Part shown: positions 34,308 to 46,211 of the stretch, one piece after another | How positions within the stretch are numbered: the first letter of the stretch is position 1 | Layout of the letters: each line of letters starts with the position of its first letter | The notes under the pieces: generated by a model | The model's input: the letters and a program-made list of their open reading frames with translations, nothing else | Database searches by the model: none | Told to the model about the DNA's origin: nothing | Assembly: GCA_950022295.1 (NCBI GenBank) | Contig: OX465600.1 | Location: 231,343,782-231,407,781 of the forward strand | Source of the DNA: Bromus sterilis | Taxonomy: Eukaryota; Streptophyta; Magnoliopsida; Poales; Poaceae | Direction: 5' to 3' | Length of the DNA stretch: 64,000 nucleotides | Translations under genes and position numbers: made by a program

Positions 34308-37300
34308 TCAAAGAGAGTTAACCAGGTGAGTGATGGAAGGTTCTAGCTCAGACTTAGCTCTATGTATAAGTAAAGAAAAATCAGATTTAAATCTAAGAGT
34401 CCACGACTCAACAGTTGGGGTTAGATTCCTGAAATCCTTATTGTTTCTCTCTTCCCAAAGCCCCCAGGCACCAACTATGAAAACCCCCAAGAACATGTGG
34501 TCAGTCCAAAGCTCTTTACCCGCACGAATCAGGTCCAACCTGCTCCCACCATCAGGCCTGGTGATGCTCAGCTTAGCCTAGCAAATTTTTCTAAACGGGC
34601 AAGAGAAAAATAGATGTTCAACGGTCTCCTCGGGAGGATTAGCGCAAAGGAGGCGGCCATAGTCGTTATTCTGAACCACAAATTTCCTTCGGCGGAGCAT
34701 GTTACGTGTGTTTAAACGATCAACCAGCAACAACCAAGCAAAGACTTTCCACTTATTATTGCATTTGGTTTTCCAAATCCAACCAAAAGCCTCATCCACC
34801 TGCATATCTCTGAAACAATGAAGATAAAATTTACTAGGCACGAAGTTACCAGCACCCAAGATGCTACTCCAGGTGTCATTCACACTAGTAGACAGAACCA
34901 CGTCCGCTGTCTCAGATTTCAGCTCATTAAGTTCAGTTCTAGCCGTGACCGAAAGAGGCAAGTGAAAACTTTCACCCAGCGTGCCAGCGGTCAGTAAGCT
35001 CTGAACCGAGGTGTCCATGTCTCTTGCAAAAGATCACAGCCTCGGGTAAGCATCAGCAAGTACATCTCCCATCCACAAATCTTTCCAAAAAAGCACAGGC
35101 GTTCCATCCCCAATTTGGACTTTTGTAACAGCTCGATATATTGGAGAAAGGGCAGCCACATATCGCCACAAGAACGAACCACAGGGGTCAATTGCATGAT
35201 GCACCACGGTGGCGTAATGAGATCGCCAGACTAGCTCAACCCAGGGCACCTCGCACTTGTTGTAGAATTTGTGTAATTTCTTGAGAAGTAATCCCTGGTT
35301 TTGCAGTCGAAGATCAACCACCCCTAAACCCCCTTTGCTCTTCGGCCTACACACAAGCGATCAGGCTGCAAGAGAGTGTGACCTCGAACCTCTGTCATCA
35401 TTTTTGGACCAAATACAATGTCTCCTCATTTTATCCAAGTGTTCAATTATTGTAGCAGGAAGCTTGAGTGAGCACATAGTGTATACTGAGAGCGAGGAGA
35501 TCACCGAATTCACAAGAGTCAACTTTGAGCCATAATCCAACAAAGCAACAGCCGTAGATGATCTCCTCTCAACCGACGCAACGACAGGCATGAGATCATG
35601 CACTTACGGGCGAGTAGTTACCATGGGAAGTCCAAGGTATGTGAATGGCATAGAACCAACGGAGCAGCCCAACAAAGCCGCCAGATCAGCCGTGAGGTCA
35701 GGAGATTAGTTGATAGGAACAAGTGTCGCATAGTCCTGTAGAATCTTCTTGATTTTCAGCACCTGATTTGCTTCCGCAGGCACAACAACAATCGTATCGT
35801 CCGCGTACTGAATCACAGGGTAGTCAGGATCTTGAAGAGGGATAGGCATGCTGAGTTCACCTCGACGAAAATTATCATTGATCGCCGCCTGCAAGAGATC
35901 AGCGGCCAAGACAAAAATTAACGGGGACAAAGGATCCCCCTGACAAACACCACACTTGCAATGGAATTGTCTCCCCGGGGTACCGTTAAGCAAAAATGAA
36001 GAGGTGGCAGAAGAGAATAGAGAATTAATCCAACCCAGCCAACGTTCATCAAAGCCCATGCAGCGCATGATTTCAACCATAGGTGCATGCTCGATAGTAT
36101 TGAAGGCTTTAGAAAAATCTAATTTTAGGATAACCGCGCTTCGACCAGAGGCTTGACAGAGATGGAGATACTCGAACGCCCAGGCGAGGCAATCCTGGAT
36201 AGAACGGCCGCGCAAGAATCCATATTGGTTCCTATGTATGATTTTGAGGATCACATTTTGTAACCGGTTAGCCAAAATTTTCATAATGATTTTCAGACAA
36301 CAATTCATAAGAGTAATCAGGCGATAGTCATTTGCAGTTTCTGGGGACTGTATTTTCAAAATGAGCGCAAGGAAACCATTGTTCAGACTCTCAAGATCCA
36401 GCCGCCCATCATAAAAATCAAAGCACAGATTATAGAAGTCATCTTTGATAAGATGCCAACAGGTTTTAAGGAATGTACCGTTGAAACCATCTGGGCCTGG
36501 AGCTCGATCACCTGGCATTTTACTAACCACCTCATCGATTTTAGACTTAGTGAAAGGGACCGATAAACCCTCCAAACCATCAACTCTATTGATGATAGAT
36601 CACAAGTCGAGAATTACATTTGTAGGATCTGATTGTCCAAGTCGAGATTTATACGTATGATATAGAACAGATTCCTTGCCGACATGGTCAGTGACAATAG
36701 AGCCATCCTCCAGCCGAAGGGAGGCCACCAAATTTATCCTATATCTTTCTGTCACCAAGCGATGAAAATACTTTGTATTACCGTTCCCGTACTTGAAGAA
36801 TCTAACAGTACATCTTCGCTTCTAGTAGAGTTTCTTACATTCAAGCATGGAGAACAATGTTTTTTCAGAATTACCCGAAAGTTCCATTCAGAATCCGAAA
36901 GAGGACGATTTTCCTCCAGAAGATCAAGATCAGCAAGAACATTATTAGAATTCTCAATATATGTAGAGAACTGAGAGGAGCCACGACTCCATTTTTTCAA
37001 CTCATATCTAAGGCACTTCAGTTTTTTACAGAGTAAAGCTGCCGAATTAGGGGCATGATGATATTTACTCCAGACGTTACTCACAATATCAAAGAAACCT
37101 GGTCTCTGAATCCAATAATCCTCAAAATGAAAAATAGAGGCTTTAGGAGTGTGTGTCTGAATGCTAACATAGCAAGGAAAATGATCAGAATCTGGTTTGC
37201 CCAAAGGAAGGACCACAGTGTCTGGAAACCTTACAGCCCAATTCAGGGAGGTGAAATGCCAATCCAGTTGTTCGAGGAGGGGACGGTTTTTCATATTACT

Positions 37301-37873
37301 CCAAGTAAATGAGCGCCCCTTGATTGGTAACTCAATCAGAGCTTGAGAACGGATAAACTCATTGAAAGTGAGCATATCAGTAGAATTACCCATACCCTTG
37401 TTTCTATTATCTGGTGCCCGGATATAGTTAAAATCACCCGCTAAGAGCCAATCTTCACTAGCCGGAATGTCTAGATCAAACAACCAATTAGTCGACTCCG
37501 TTCTACCAGCACCATTACATGTCCCATAGATATTAACTAACGTCCACGAATCGCCCGACTGAGAGGAGAAGAAACGTAGAGCTACCGCAAAAGGCTCAGC
37601 AAAAAGAATAGTGCCCGAAAAAACCGAGCTCATCCAAATGATACAAATGCCCCCCGAATTACCAAGAGAAGGCACAAACTCAAATTTATCAAATTTCCTT
37701 GGACAGCATAGCCTAATAAACTCAAGATCAATAGATTCACGTTTAGTTTCATGAAGACAGATAATAGAGCAACCACTAGACTAAATTGCATTATTAATAG
37801 CTAATTGTTTATCACTGGAATTTACACCCCTAATGTTCCAACATAGAACATTCCAACATTTATTTCTTGACAT
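34308..37873 (-). pseudogene. LINE ORF2: endonuclease, reverse transcriptase, zf-RVT
   Basis: Starts MSRNKCWNVLCWNIRGVNSSDK at 37873 and ends near SITHLVNSL at 34308. The apurinic-type endonuclease shows CWNIRG, LHETK (catalytic glutamate), AGDFNYIR and SDHFP (about 37870-37190). The RT region carries PGDRAPGPDGF, YRLITLMN, YGFLRGRSIQD, LKLDFSKAFNTIEH, GVCQGDPLSPLIFVLA and YADD at 35806-35817. A C-terminal zf-RVT domain follows (KWKVFAWLLLVDRLNTRNML … TVEHLFFSCPF, about 34800-34590). It would nick target DNA and copy LINE RNA in place. Lesions include a TAG after INNAI near 37783, frame changes between 36750 and 36575, a stop at 35706, and shifts near 35360 and 35020. All catalytic motifs survive, so the damage is moderate. 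No RNase H domain was seen. Confidence 0.87.
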
Positions 37874-37884
37874 ATAGAAGAAAA

Positions 37885-38660
37885 TTACTCCGAAAACTTG
37901 GACCTCTTCTTACGAGCATTAAGCTTGTCAGCACTAAGATCATCCAAAGGAATACCACACACACGTTAGCCAATAAGTTGTATGGTGCGGATAGGAGTGT
38001 GGGGGGTAGGATTTGCAGGGTCCAACATAGCCACTTGAAGACCATTGGAAGGATCAGTGGCATTGGAGCTAGCTATGATAGAAGGGGCCTGACGCTGCTT
38101 CACTTTAGATTTCACAGCCTTGACGTCAGCAATAGCAGGGGCCTTGAATCCATCATACCTAGTGGTGCGAGTGCTGCGGTGGAGAGTAGCAGTGTCAATC
38201 ACCGAATTCTCACGGGACACAATTTGCTGGATTCTGTTACCAATTGGGATATGTTCATTCTGCCGTTCGGACACAACTTAAGAGAGAACCAGGAGCTGGG
38301 CGGGAGCAGTCACATTCAAATTTTCAACAAGGGCCCGAACCACATCCTGGGCGGTGCCATACTCGACGCTAGTCTCTTCACTGATAACAACAAAAGGCGC
38401 CGACGCAGCCTGAGGAATGGATATAGGTTCCATCAGAGGAATAGTCGTAGTGCACAGAGAAAAACATGGAGAGTTGAGATTCATGCAAGCCTGAATCAAA
38501 GCAATTTTGAGAGCTTCCATCATAGCAAGGGGGTTAAATGGCAGAAATGCACCTGGGAAAATCAAGTCACTCTGCGAATCAGCGGGCATGAGTCAACCCC
38601 TGATATTAAGAATGTGCATGGACCACACCCATTCCAGAAAAGCAGGGGATAGGTACACAT
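37885..38660 (-). pseudogene. LINE ORF1, C-terminal part
   Basis: Minus-strand remains of the RNA-binding first protein of the LINE. The recognisable end is STRTTRYDGFKAPAIADVKAVKSKVKQRQAPSI, TPIRTIQLIG and VCGIPLDDLSADKLNARKKRSKFSE, finishing at 37885, twelve bases before the ORF2 start. A stop interrupts it between TIQLIG and RVCGIP (37966-37968), and a frame change lies near 38276. The upstream part is removed by the insertion of element D at 38661. The zinc-knuckle region usual for plant ORF1 is not in this fragment. Identification rests on the C-terminal YDGFK and VCGIP blocks and on position. Confidence 0.7.
38656..38660. repeat. Predicted left target-site duplication of element D
   Basis: CACAT directly before the D LTR. 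The other copy would lie right of the window, so this is unverified. Confidence 0.3.
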
Positions 38661-41600
38661 TGTGACGCCCCAAAAATCAGACCGTGTACAGTAATCATAC
38701 ACGCAAGGTACACGATCGAGATCAGGGAATCACGGTGAGATACCACAACACAACTCTACAAATAAAATAATAGAAGTTGTTTAATACAAGCCAGGGGCCA
38801 CGAGGGCTCGAATACAATAGCTCGAGAGCACAAAGTTAGCGGAAGCATTAGTATCTAAGTACAGACACAAGGATACAAGGTTGCCTTAAGAAGGCTATTA
38901 AAAAAACAACAACGATCGAAAAGGCGAGTCCTCCTGCCTGGGAACCTCCAAACTACTCCTGGTCAAAGGGGAACTCGACGTCGTAGAAGGAATCGGGGAT
39001 CTCCTGCTCCTGGACTCCAAGGCTCCAACGTCGACTACAGCGGCCGATCAGTCAAAAAAAAAAGGGAAAAAAATAAAGCAGTTGAGTATCTAGCATACCC
39101 GCGAGTCTTACGTCCGCTACTAAGCAATTATGAATTTGTATCAAATGGAAAGGGGAGACTATATATAGTGGACTGCAAGGTAGAAATTCACAATAAGGAT
39201 AAGAAGCTAGGCCTATCGAAGACTACCATCTTCCGACGAGTCTTGCAGCATGAGGTAAGAATCAGCCAACAGTTAATATAACAGTAATCAAAGTAACAAT
39301 GCAACAGAAGTTGCTGCAGCATTGTATAATAATAAGTTGTAATTATTAATAATTATAAACGCCTCCGAGATCCCTTCCTCGACTCCCTGCGAGGAAAAGA
39401 AACCGGAACCAACAGTTTAAAGTAGTAGTTTGTAGTAGTAGGCTCTGGCTTCATCATAAAGCGTCCTATTACCATGGACACGGCTATTCGAATATATCAA
39501 ACTCCCTGCAAGGGTGCACTATTGTTCAGCATGCACGCTCGGATCTCCAGGGTGGCGTACACCTTGTTACGGAATGCCCCACCAAGGCTATCCGACACGC
39601 CGATGCCCATCCTACGGCTCATCAGAGAGGTCCCCGCCGGTCTACAGTCCTAAGCGCAAGAGCTTCATGGGCCATCACCTCTCGCACTCCGGGTCGTTGT
39701 GTGCCAAGTGCATCCAGTGCCGCAGCACGATCCGACCCAACCACAATGCTGAAACTAGACGTCTTTCAGAGCTTTCGAACGAGACCACAACGTGGAGGGC
39801 CAATACCGTAACCCCACGTGAAGGTAGTGCGTACAAGCCTTTGTGGCCTCTCAAGTCATCCACCTGAACCGTTAGTCATTTTATTATTATCTGTCGGGAC
39901 AACCATTATCGTTGCCCCTTTCTCGGTGAGTCGCGGACAACGACAACAGCTAGGACCACCAGTAAAGTCGGTGCCTGCCCAGACGTCCCACCAACTAGTG
40001 CGGTTACCAACAAGGTGAACCGTCTCCTTACCTTGTCTCGCGTTTGCTCTTGGTAAAGATCGACTTTCGTACAACAGGATACCTTTCGGCCATGAACAGT
40101 ACCAGGCCCACCGCACACCGGTGGAATACACCTGACCTGTCGTTCCACTAAGATACCATGCACGGTCACCATTGGGTCACCCGACTCCTTACCTGTAAGG
40201 ACACCAGTTGATTCGAGTGGCTACCATCAAGTGAAACCAGGAGAAATCACCCTTGATGGTACACTTTAAGAGGTTTGATAGAGACATCGGCAGAATGAAC
40301 TAAAGAGGAATATTCTCGTATCACCCCGGTGGTGCCGAGACACCAGCGGAATGAACTAAAGAGGAATACCCTCGTATCATCCCAGTGATGCTACGCTACG
40401 GAGCCGACGAGAGTGAAATACGACTCCGTCCACTCGTAAGTTAAACTCGAAGAGACTCGGTAGAGTCTCGCCGTTGTAGGTTCCCTAGGGCGTCTGCATT
40501 GATCCGTACCTGTTGCAGTTATAATATTTGTAATCCGCGTTCACTCACCAAAGTGATCACGGCCCGCTATTTTAAACCTAGCTAACAATGCACAGGGTTT
40601 ACTACTGAATATAATATATATATTTAATAGACAGCATAGGACAAAGGAAGGTACATCAAGGGGCGACAAAAATAGGCTATGCAATTGAATAGGATTGTAA
40701 CGTAGTAGCAGCAGCAAATGCCTAGTGCAAGAAATATACGGAAAAGATAGGCAATATCTGGGGAAGGAAAATGGCTCTGCTTGCCTGGAAGCTCGACGAT
40801 AGAGGTACAGTCATCGACGAAGTAGTCGTACTCGGCAACGATGTCGTCGGCGGCAGCAACGAGGTCTATCGGAGAATAAATGGGGGAGAAACAATAAACA
40901 CACAACAATAATAACAATAAAATTGTATGACATAGCAGATATAAAGCAACGGGGCTCTAACGCAGTGTTCGATGATTTGCTCGGAGCAGGAATTTATCCG
41001 GGGATGACTCACCAGTACCGGTTGATTACCGGACAGATGATCCGGAGGGGAAGGTTCCATGTCTGCAGTATTAGAGACATTTGATTGACATGTTGATAGT
41101 CTATCCGGGCTCATAGATCCGTTCTGTACAACTTTCATATTTAGAACATTTTCATCCGGAATGTTCTACCGGCTACGGTCGTCTGACAGACAAATAAACT
41201 GGAGGAGAAATGTTCCATATTCGGTAAGTTAGAGGGGTGCGGTGGGGGTATGGGTAGCGTATCCGGGTTCGTGATATTTTCCTGATCAACTTTGATATAT
41301 AAATTATTTTCATCTGAGTTACGGTTTAAAAGATATTAAATTTCAAAGCTTTAATCAATTTAAATCATATTAAAAGAATTTCTGGATTTTCTTTGGGATT
41401 TGACTAAGTCTTGGAATTTTTGTCTTAAACATCAATTAGCAGTTTTCGGAAGTGTACGGTTTAGGGTTCCACTCCTCCGATGAACTTGGGTTCTATACCA
41501 ATCTTTATCAAATTTCAGTGGTCCCGAATCTGGTACGGATGGCATTTTTAGTAGAACACATTTAATTAATTAAAACTCGGTCCAAAAAGTTCTACTCGAG

Positions 41601-43366
41601 GCTAATTCCAGAAATCATTAAAAGATGCCAAGTTTGGTAGACGATTGCCACGGATCTACAGCTCCAAAGGAGATACTTCTTATATGTGTTTTGCACCATA
41701 TCAAAAGTACTTTCATGCCATGCCATCAAATGGCATGACAGGTCCAAGTACCTTGTTCATCACAGACTCTAAAGTAGCTATGACCCAAACTATTTTTCTG
41801 CCATCCTTTTTGTTAACAGAAATTCGCATTTTGTGAATTTCCTAGGATTTAACCCTTGCACATTTAGGAGTTGCTCCAATGGAACAAATCAAAGATGGTC
41901 ATGTCTACTATTACTTCATATCATTTTTGGGTATTTTAGGACTTGTATTTTTGTTATTTTGTTGATGACAAATGTGGTACAACAACAACAATTTGCAGCC
42001 TCAGCAAACAACACATTAGCTACTGAAGTTTTAGCAGCATCAACATCACAAGCAGCAGCAGACTGCAGGGGGTCGAGCAGGAAGGTGCGGGCTCGGGCAC
42101 ACGCGCAGGGGAGCGAGCAGGGGGCACAGCCATCAGCGCGGCCGGGGTGCGGTGGCTGTGGCCACACGCAGTTAGGCACTGCCCGGGCGCGACCACACAG
42201 ACGCACGCATCTTGCCTTGGCCATGCAAAGCACAAAGCAGCAACAAGCACCGTTGCGGCGGCAGCCACCAGGGTCGAGCGGGGCAGGGGCACGGCCATGT
42301 GTGTGCAGGCACGGGCGAGTGCACAAAGGGTGGGGCGTGGCCGGAGCGCGGATGGCTCTGCACGACATACCGGGCGGCATGACGAGCATCGCAGCAGCAC
42401 ACGATGGCTACAGCGAGTGGCGGCAAGCGGCGAGGGAAGGGGAAAATGGAGGCAAGGCTCACTTTGGTGAAGAGGGGGAGCTCGTGGGAGTCTCGGCGAC
42501 GCCAGGGCAGGGCGGGTTGCCGAGCTCGGTGGCGAACTTCGGGCGTCGTGTGCGGGGAAGATGAGCGCATCGGGCGCGGGAGCGTCCGGCGCGGGTGGCG
42601 AGCGCGGCACTAGGGGAGGCCGAGGTTGGAGAAGGGGCTCCTAGGTCGGAGGGGCAGCAGGGGCGGCCGGGGTGGGCAAAGCTCGCCGGAATCAACGGTC
42701 ATCGCTTCGCCGGGAGAATAAGCACGCGCGAGGAAGGGGATCGGGAGAGAGATGGGGGGCCGAGCGAGAGAGATGGGGGTGGCTCGGTCGCGTCGTTTAG
42801 GTCTAGGGGCAAGGTGGGATGTTAGGTCGGCCTGGGCCTGCTGGGCACTAGGCCTAGTTGGCTTGGGCCGCTTTCTTCGTTTTTTTAATTATTTAATTAT
42901 TTATTATTTACTTTATTTAATTATTTTAGTTAGTGTTATAATTTTGTAAAATATAGGGCTGGCTCCAATATTTCTACTACCCTTTAATATACTGATACAA
43001 AAGGTTTGGGATTCATATAAAATCATTTGCATTTTTCTTTTATTTAAAAAGGGAGAAAGTGGTTGTTTTTCTCTAGTTTTTATTTGTTTGAATTTATTAA
43101 ACATTTTAATAAATACCTATTTCTACATTTTCATGGCCTATTGATTATTTAGCATTTTATAAAATTGGTTGCACAATTTTTGGACAAGGTTTTATTTTTG
43201 CTCATTGTTTTAATATCAATCAAAAGTTATTTGAATTTGTGTTTGAATTCAAAGATGATCAAGGCAAGGATCAAGCACAGTGATTTGAACTTAAGCAAGA
43301 TGATTACTGATTCAACAATCAGTGATTACTGTTGGATTACTGTAGTGTGACACCCGGGGTATTACA
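38661..43366 (-). repeat. 3' LTR of element D
   Basis: 4706 bp from TGTGACGCCCC to GGGGTATTACA, uninterrupted. It matches the broken 5' LTR piece by piece. Contains a TATATATA run, a GC-rich block (about 42050-42850) and AT-rich DNA near its start on the minus strand. Open frames in the GC-rich block are bias artefacts. Confidence 0.88.
39160..39167 (-). promoter_or_regulatory. Possible TATA box in the D LTR
   Basis: TATATATA about 500 bp from the 3' edge of the LTR. The 5' LTR has a shorter TATATA at 45444-45449. The position suits an LTR promoter, but the motif is common in AT-rich DNA. Confidence 0.35.
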
Positions 43367-44914
43367 AATCTCCCCTACTACAAAGAATTCTCGTCCCGAG
43401 AATTAAAGGTAGTGGAAGGGGTAAAGCTTTGGTTTCGTATCCTAACGAATCTTCGGGTGCTGGTTATCCTACTCAAAGAAGTTAATCCTTCTTGTTGACG
43501 TTTACATTTATCTGTATCAGTGCATCTCGACGAGTTGTCATCCTTCCTTCGAGGGCTCCATCGTACTTACCAATAAGCTGGGGGGTAAACTTAAGGGGGG
43601 CGGATCGATACAAGGTCAATCCACCGAGGATGTCCGAGGGATGGGGTACAAAGTATCTTCCGAGTTTATACTCAGGGGAATACGTCAAGAAAAACAAAAG
43701 AAGGTATGAGAAGTTTCGAGCGGATAGACATGCATTCGATGTCGATAACGGGTAACGAAAAAGGGGTTCAGAGCATCAGGTATAAGCATGTCATCTGATA
43801 TAGGACTGAATATCACAAGGTAGGTGACAAGAGTCAGGTTTCGATCCTGTGGAACTATGGGTTATGGGCCCACATTGAATAAGAAGGGTGGCGGCATAGT
43901 TTACGATCACAATGCAAGGTTTGTCAAAGAACATCTTGTCATTTATCTCGGTAACGACTTCGGTACCAAGGGCGAGGAACAAAGAGAATCATTTTCCTTC
44001 TCGTTAATACGAGGCAAACCAATCGATAAAACTTTCGTCTATCGGTGGTAATCGAAAGGCTATCAACAATTGCAACAAGGGGTTACTGACGAGGTTGCAC
44101 ACCGAGGTGTTTACATAAGCAGGGGGGTTATCACTGCTTAGGTTATAATGATCGCAAGAAAGGTTAAACTGACCAATGGAAAGGAATTTTTGATGATACA
44201 CAAGTATCATGTGTATATCTTTCCCCCGGGAAAATAGAGCACGATATACATGGCCAAGTTTGTATTGGCAAGGAGTCAAGGGAGGTTGTCGATGATAACA
44301 CCAATCATCAAGGGCAAGTATGGTATTTCACACGATGAATCCAATCGACACATGGATGAAGCCATGTAAGATCAGTCAGATAATAATCCATCAAAGGTCG
44401 GGTGGTTCGCAAAGAATCTGATGTGAGTATCGGCACTCAACCAGAAGGAGAAAGAATGCAAAGTCATCGGGTGATAGAAGCATCCGAATAATTTGATGCT
44501 GAAGTACAAGGGAATTATGATTTCCAGACCGGGAAATGGATTTAATTGTCCATAAAGACTTATCGGTGGCAGGGGATTGCGAAGGCGATGAACACGTAGG
44601 TTCTCGAGAATTTATCGGAGAGTAACTTCGGAATCTTCAGTTGAAGCAAGCGATCATCTTGGGTGAAGGGTTCTTCGGGTTGATGCGACCACGAGATCCT
44701 AATGTCAGAGTTAGAAAAATTTACCCGAAAGGATAAGAGAGTAGAATCCCAGAGTAAAGGTATGGAGAAAAGGATCCTAATATCACCAAGTTTGCGACGT
44801 GGGCCGATAAGCCACACGACACTGTTAGTAAAGTAGTTTTGCAAAGACTAGACTCGACTTCGACCAAGGAGTTGGAAGGGGGTGTCCTACAGGCAGTCGG
44901 CTCTGATACCAACT
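43367..44914 (-). other. Internal region of element D (non-coding)
   Basis: Bounded by the polypurine tract beside the 3' LTR (minus strand GTAGTAGGGGAGATT) and the tRNA-Met primer site. All frames are short and none shows gag, protease, RT or integrase motifs. The left end keeps a chromovirus-like pol terminus (CTCGGGACGAGA). Confidence 0.75.
44900..44911 (-). promoter_or_regulatory. Primer-binding site of element D (initiator tRNA-Met)
   Basis: Minus strand TGGTATCAGAGC, the standard plant initiator tRNA-Met complement, three bases from the 5' LTR. The same site occurs in element E at 50024-50035. Confidence 0.88.
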
Positions 44915-46211
44915 TGTGACGCCCCCAAAATCATACCGTGTACAGTAATCATACACGCAAGGTACACGATCGAGATCAGGGACTCACGGTGAGATATCAC
45001 AACACAACTCTACAAATAAAATAATACAAGCTGTTTAATACAAGCCAGGGGCCACGAGGGCTCGAATACAATAGATCAAGAGCACAAAGTTAGCGGTAGC
45101 ATTAGTATCTGAGTACAGACACAATGATACAAGGTTTCCTTTAGAAGGCTAGCACAAAAACAACAACGATCAAAAAGGCGAGGCCTCCTGCCTGGGAACC
45201 TCCAAACTACTCCTGGTCAAAGGGAACTCGACATCGTAGAAGGCATCGGGGATCTTCATGTTGTGGTGGTCGACATCGGGGATCTCCTGCTCCTGGGCTC
45301 CAGGGCTCCAACGTCGACTGCAGCGGCCGATCAGGCAAAACAAAAAGGGGAAAAATAAAGCAGGTGAGTATCTAGCATACCCGCGAGTCTTACGTCCGCT
45401 ACTAAGCAATTATGAATTTGTATCAAATGGAAAGGGGAGGCTGTATATAGTGGAATGCAAGGTAGAAATTCAGAATAAGGATAAGAAGCTAGGCCTATCG
45501 ACGACTAGCATCTTCCGACGAGTCTTGCAGCATGAGGTAAGAATCAGCCAACAGTTAATATAGCAGTAATGAAAGTAACAATGCAGCAGAAGTTGCTACA
45601 GCATTGTATAATAATAAGTTGTAATTATTATTAATTATAAATGCCTCCGAGATCCCTTCCTCGACTCCCTGCGAGGAAAACAAACCGGAACCAACAAATT
45701 AATAGTAGTAGTTTGTAGAAGTAGGCTCTGGCTTCAGCATAAAGCGTCCTATTACCGTGGACACGGCTATTCAAATAGATCAAACTCCCTGCAGGAGTGC
45801 ACTACTGTTCAGCTTGCACACTGGGATCTCCAGGGTGGCGTACACCTTGTTAGGGAATGCCCCACCAAGGCTATCCGACACGCAGAGGCCCATCCTACGG
45901 CTCCTCAGAGAGGTCCCCGCCGGTCTACAGTCCTAAGCGCAAGAGCTTCATGGGCCATCACCTCTCGCACTCCGGGTCGTTATGCGCCAAGTGGATCCAG
46001 TGCCTCAGCACGATCCGACCCAACCACAATGCTGAAACTGGACGTCTTTCAGAGCTTTCGAATGAGACCACAACGCGGAGGGCCCACACCGTAACCCCAC
46101 GTGAAGGTAGTGCGTACAAGCCTTTTCCGCCTCTCAAGTCATCCACCTGAACCGTTAGTCATTTTATTATTATCTGTCGGGACAAATGTTATCGTTTCCC
46201 CTTTCTCGGTG
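44915..46211 (-). repeat. 5' LTR of element D, piece 1
   Basis: Matches the 3' LTR from 38661 to about 39931. It carries a short duplication around 45250-45285 (GACATCGGGGAT repeated) not in the other LTR. It stops at CGGTG, where element E is inserted. Confidence 0.87.
46207..46211. repeat. Target-site duplication of element E (left)
   Basis: CGGTG, repeated exactly at 57002-57006. The uninterrupted D LTR has one CGGTG at the matching place (near 39927). Confidence 0.9.

Larger units (their letters stand above)
34153..38660 (-). mobile_element. LINE (L1-type non-LTR retrotransposon), 5' part cut off by element D
   Basis: Minus-strand LINE whose 3' end is at left: a short poly(A) tail appears as eight T at 34153-34160, followed by a 3' untranslated region of about 150 bp. 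ORF2 (endonuclease, RT, zf-RVT) and the last part of ORF1 follow. At 38660 the sequence changes abruptly to the LTR of element D within ORF1, so the LINE is interrupted here and not necessarily 5' truncated. Its remaining ORF1 and the downstream duplication should lie beyond D. Confidence 0.85.

Noticed and set aside
41833..42564. Open frame of 243 codons in the D LTR, with a related 213-codon frame at 58911-59552
   Set aside because: Both copies are the same LTR sequence, so shared openness is expected from common descent. The frame runs into a GC-rich block open on both strands, has no domain, and the lengths differ.
43482..43697. 71-codon minus-strand frame in the D internal region, as possible gag remnant
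   Set aside because: No capsid or zinc-knuckle motif; too short to separate from chance.
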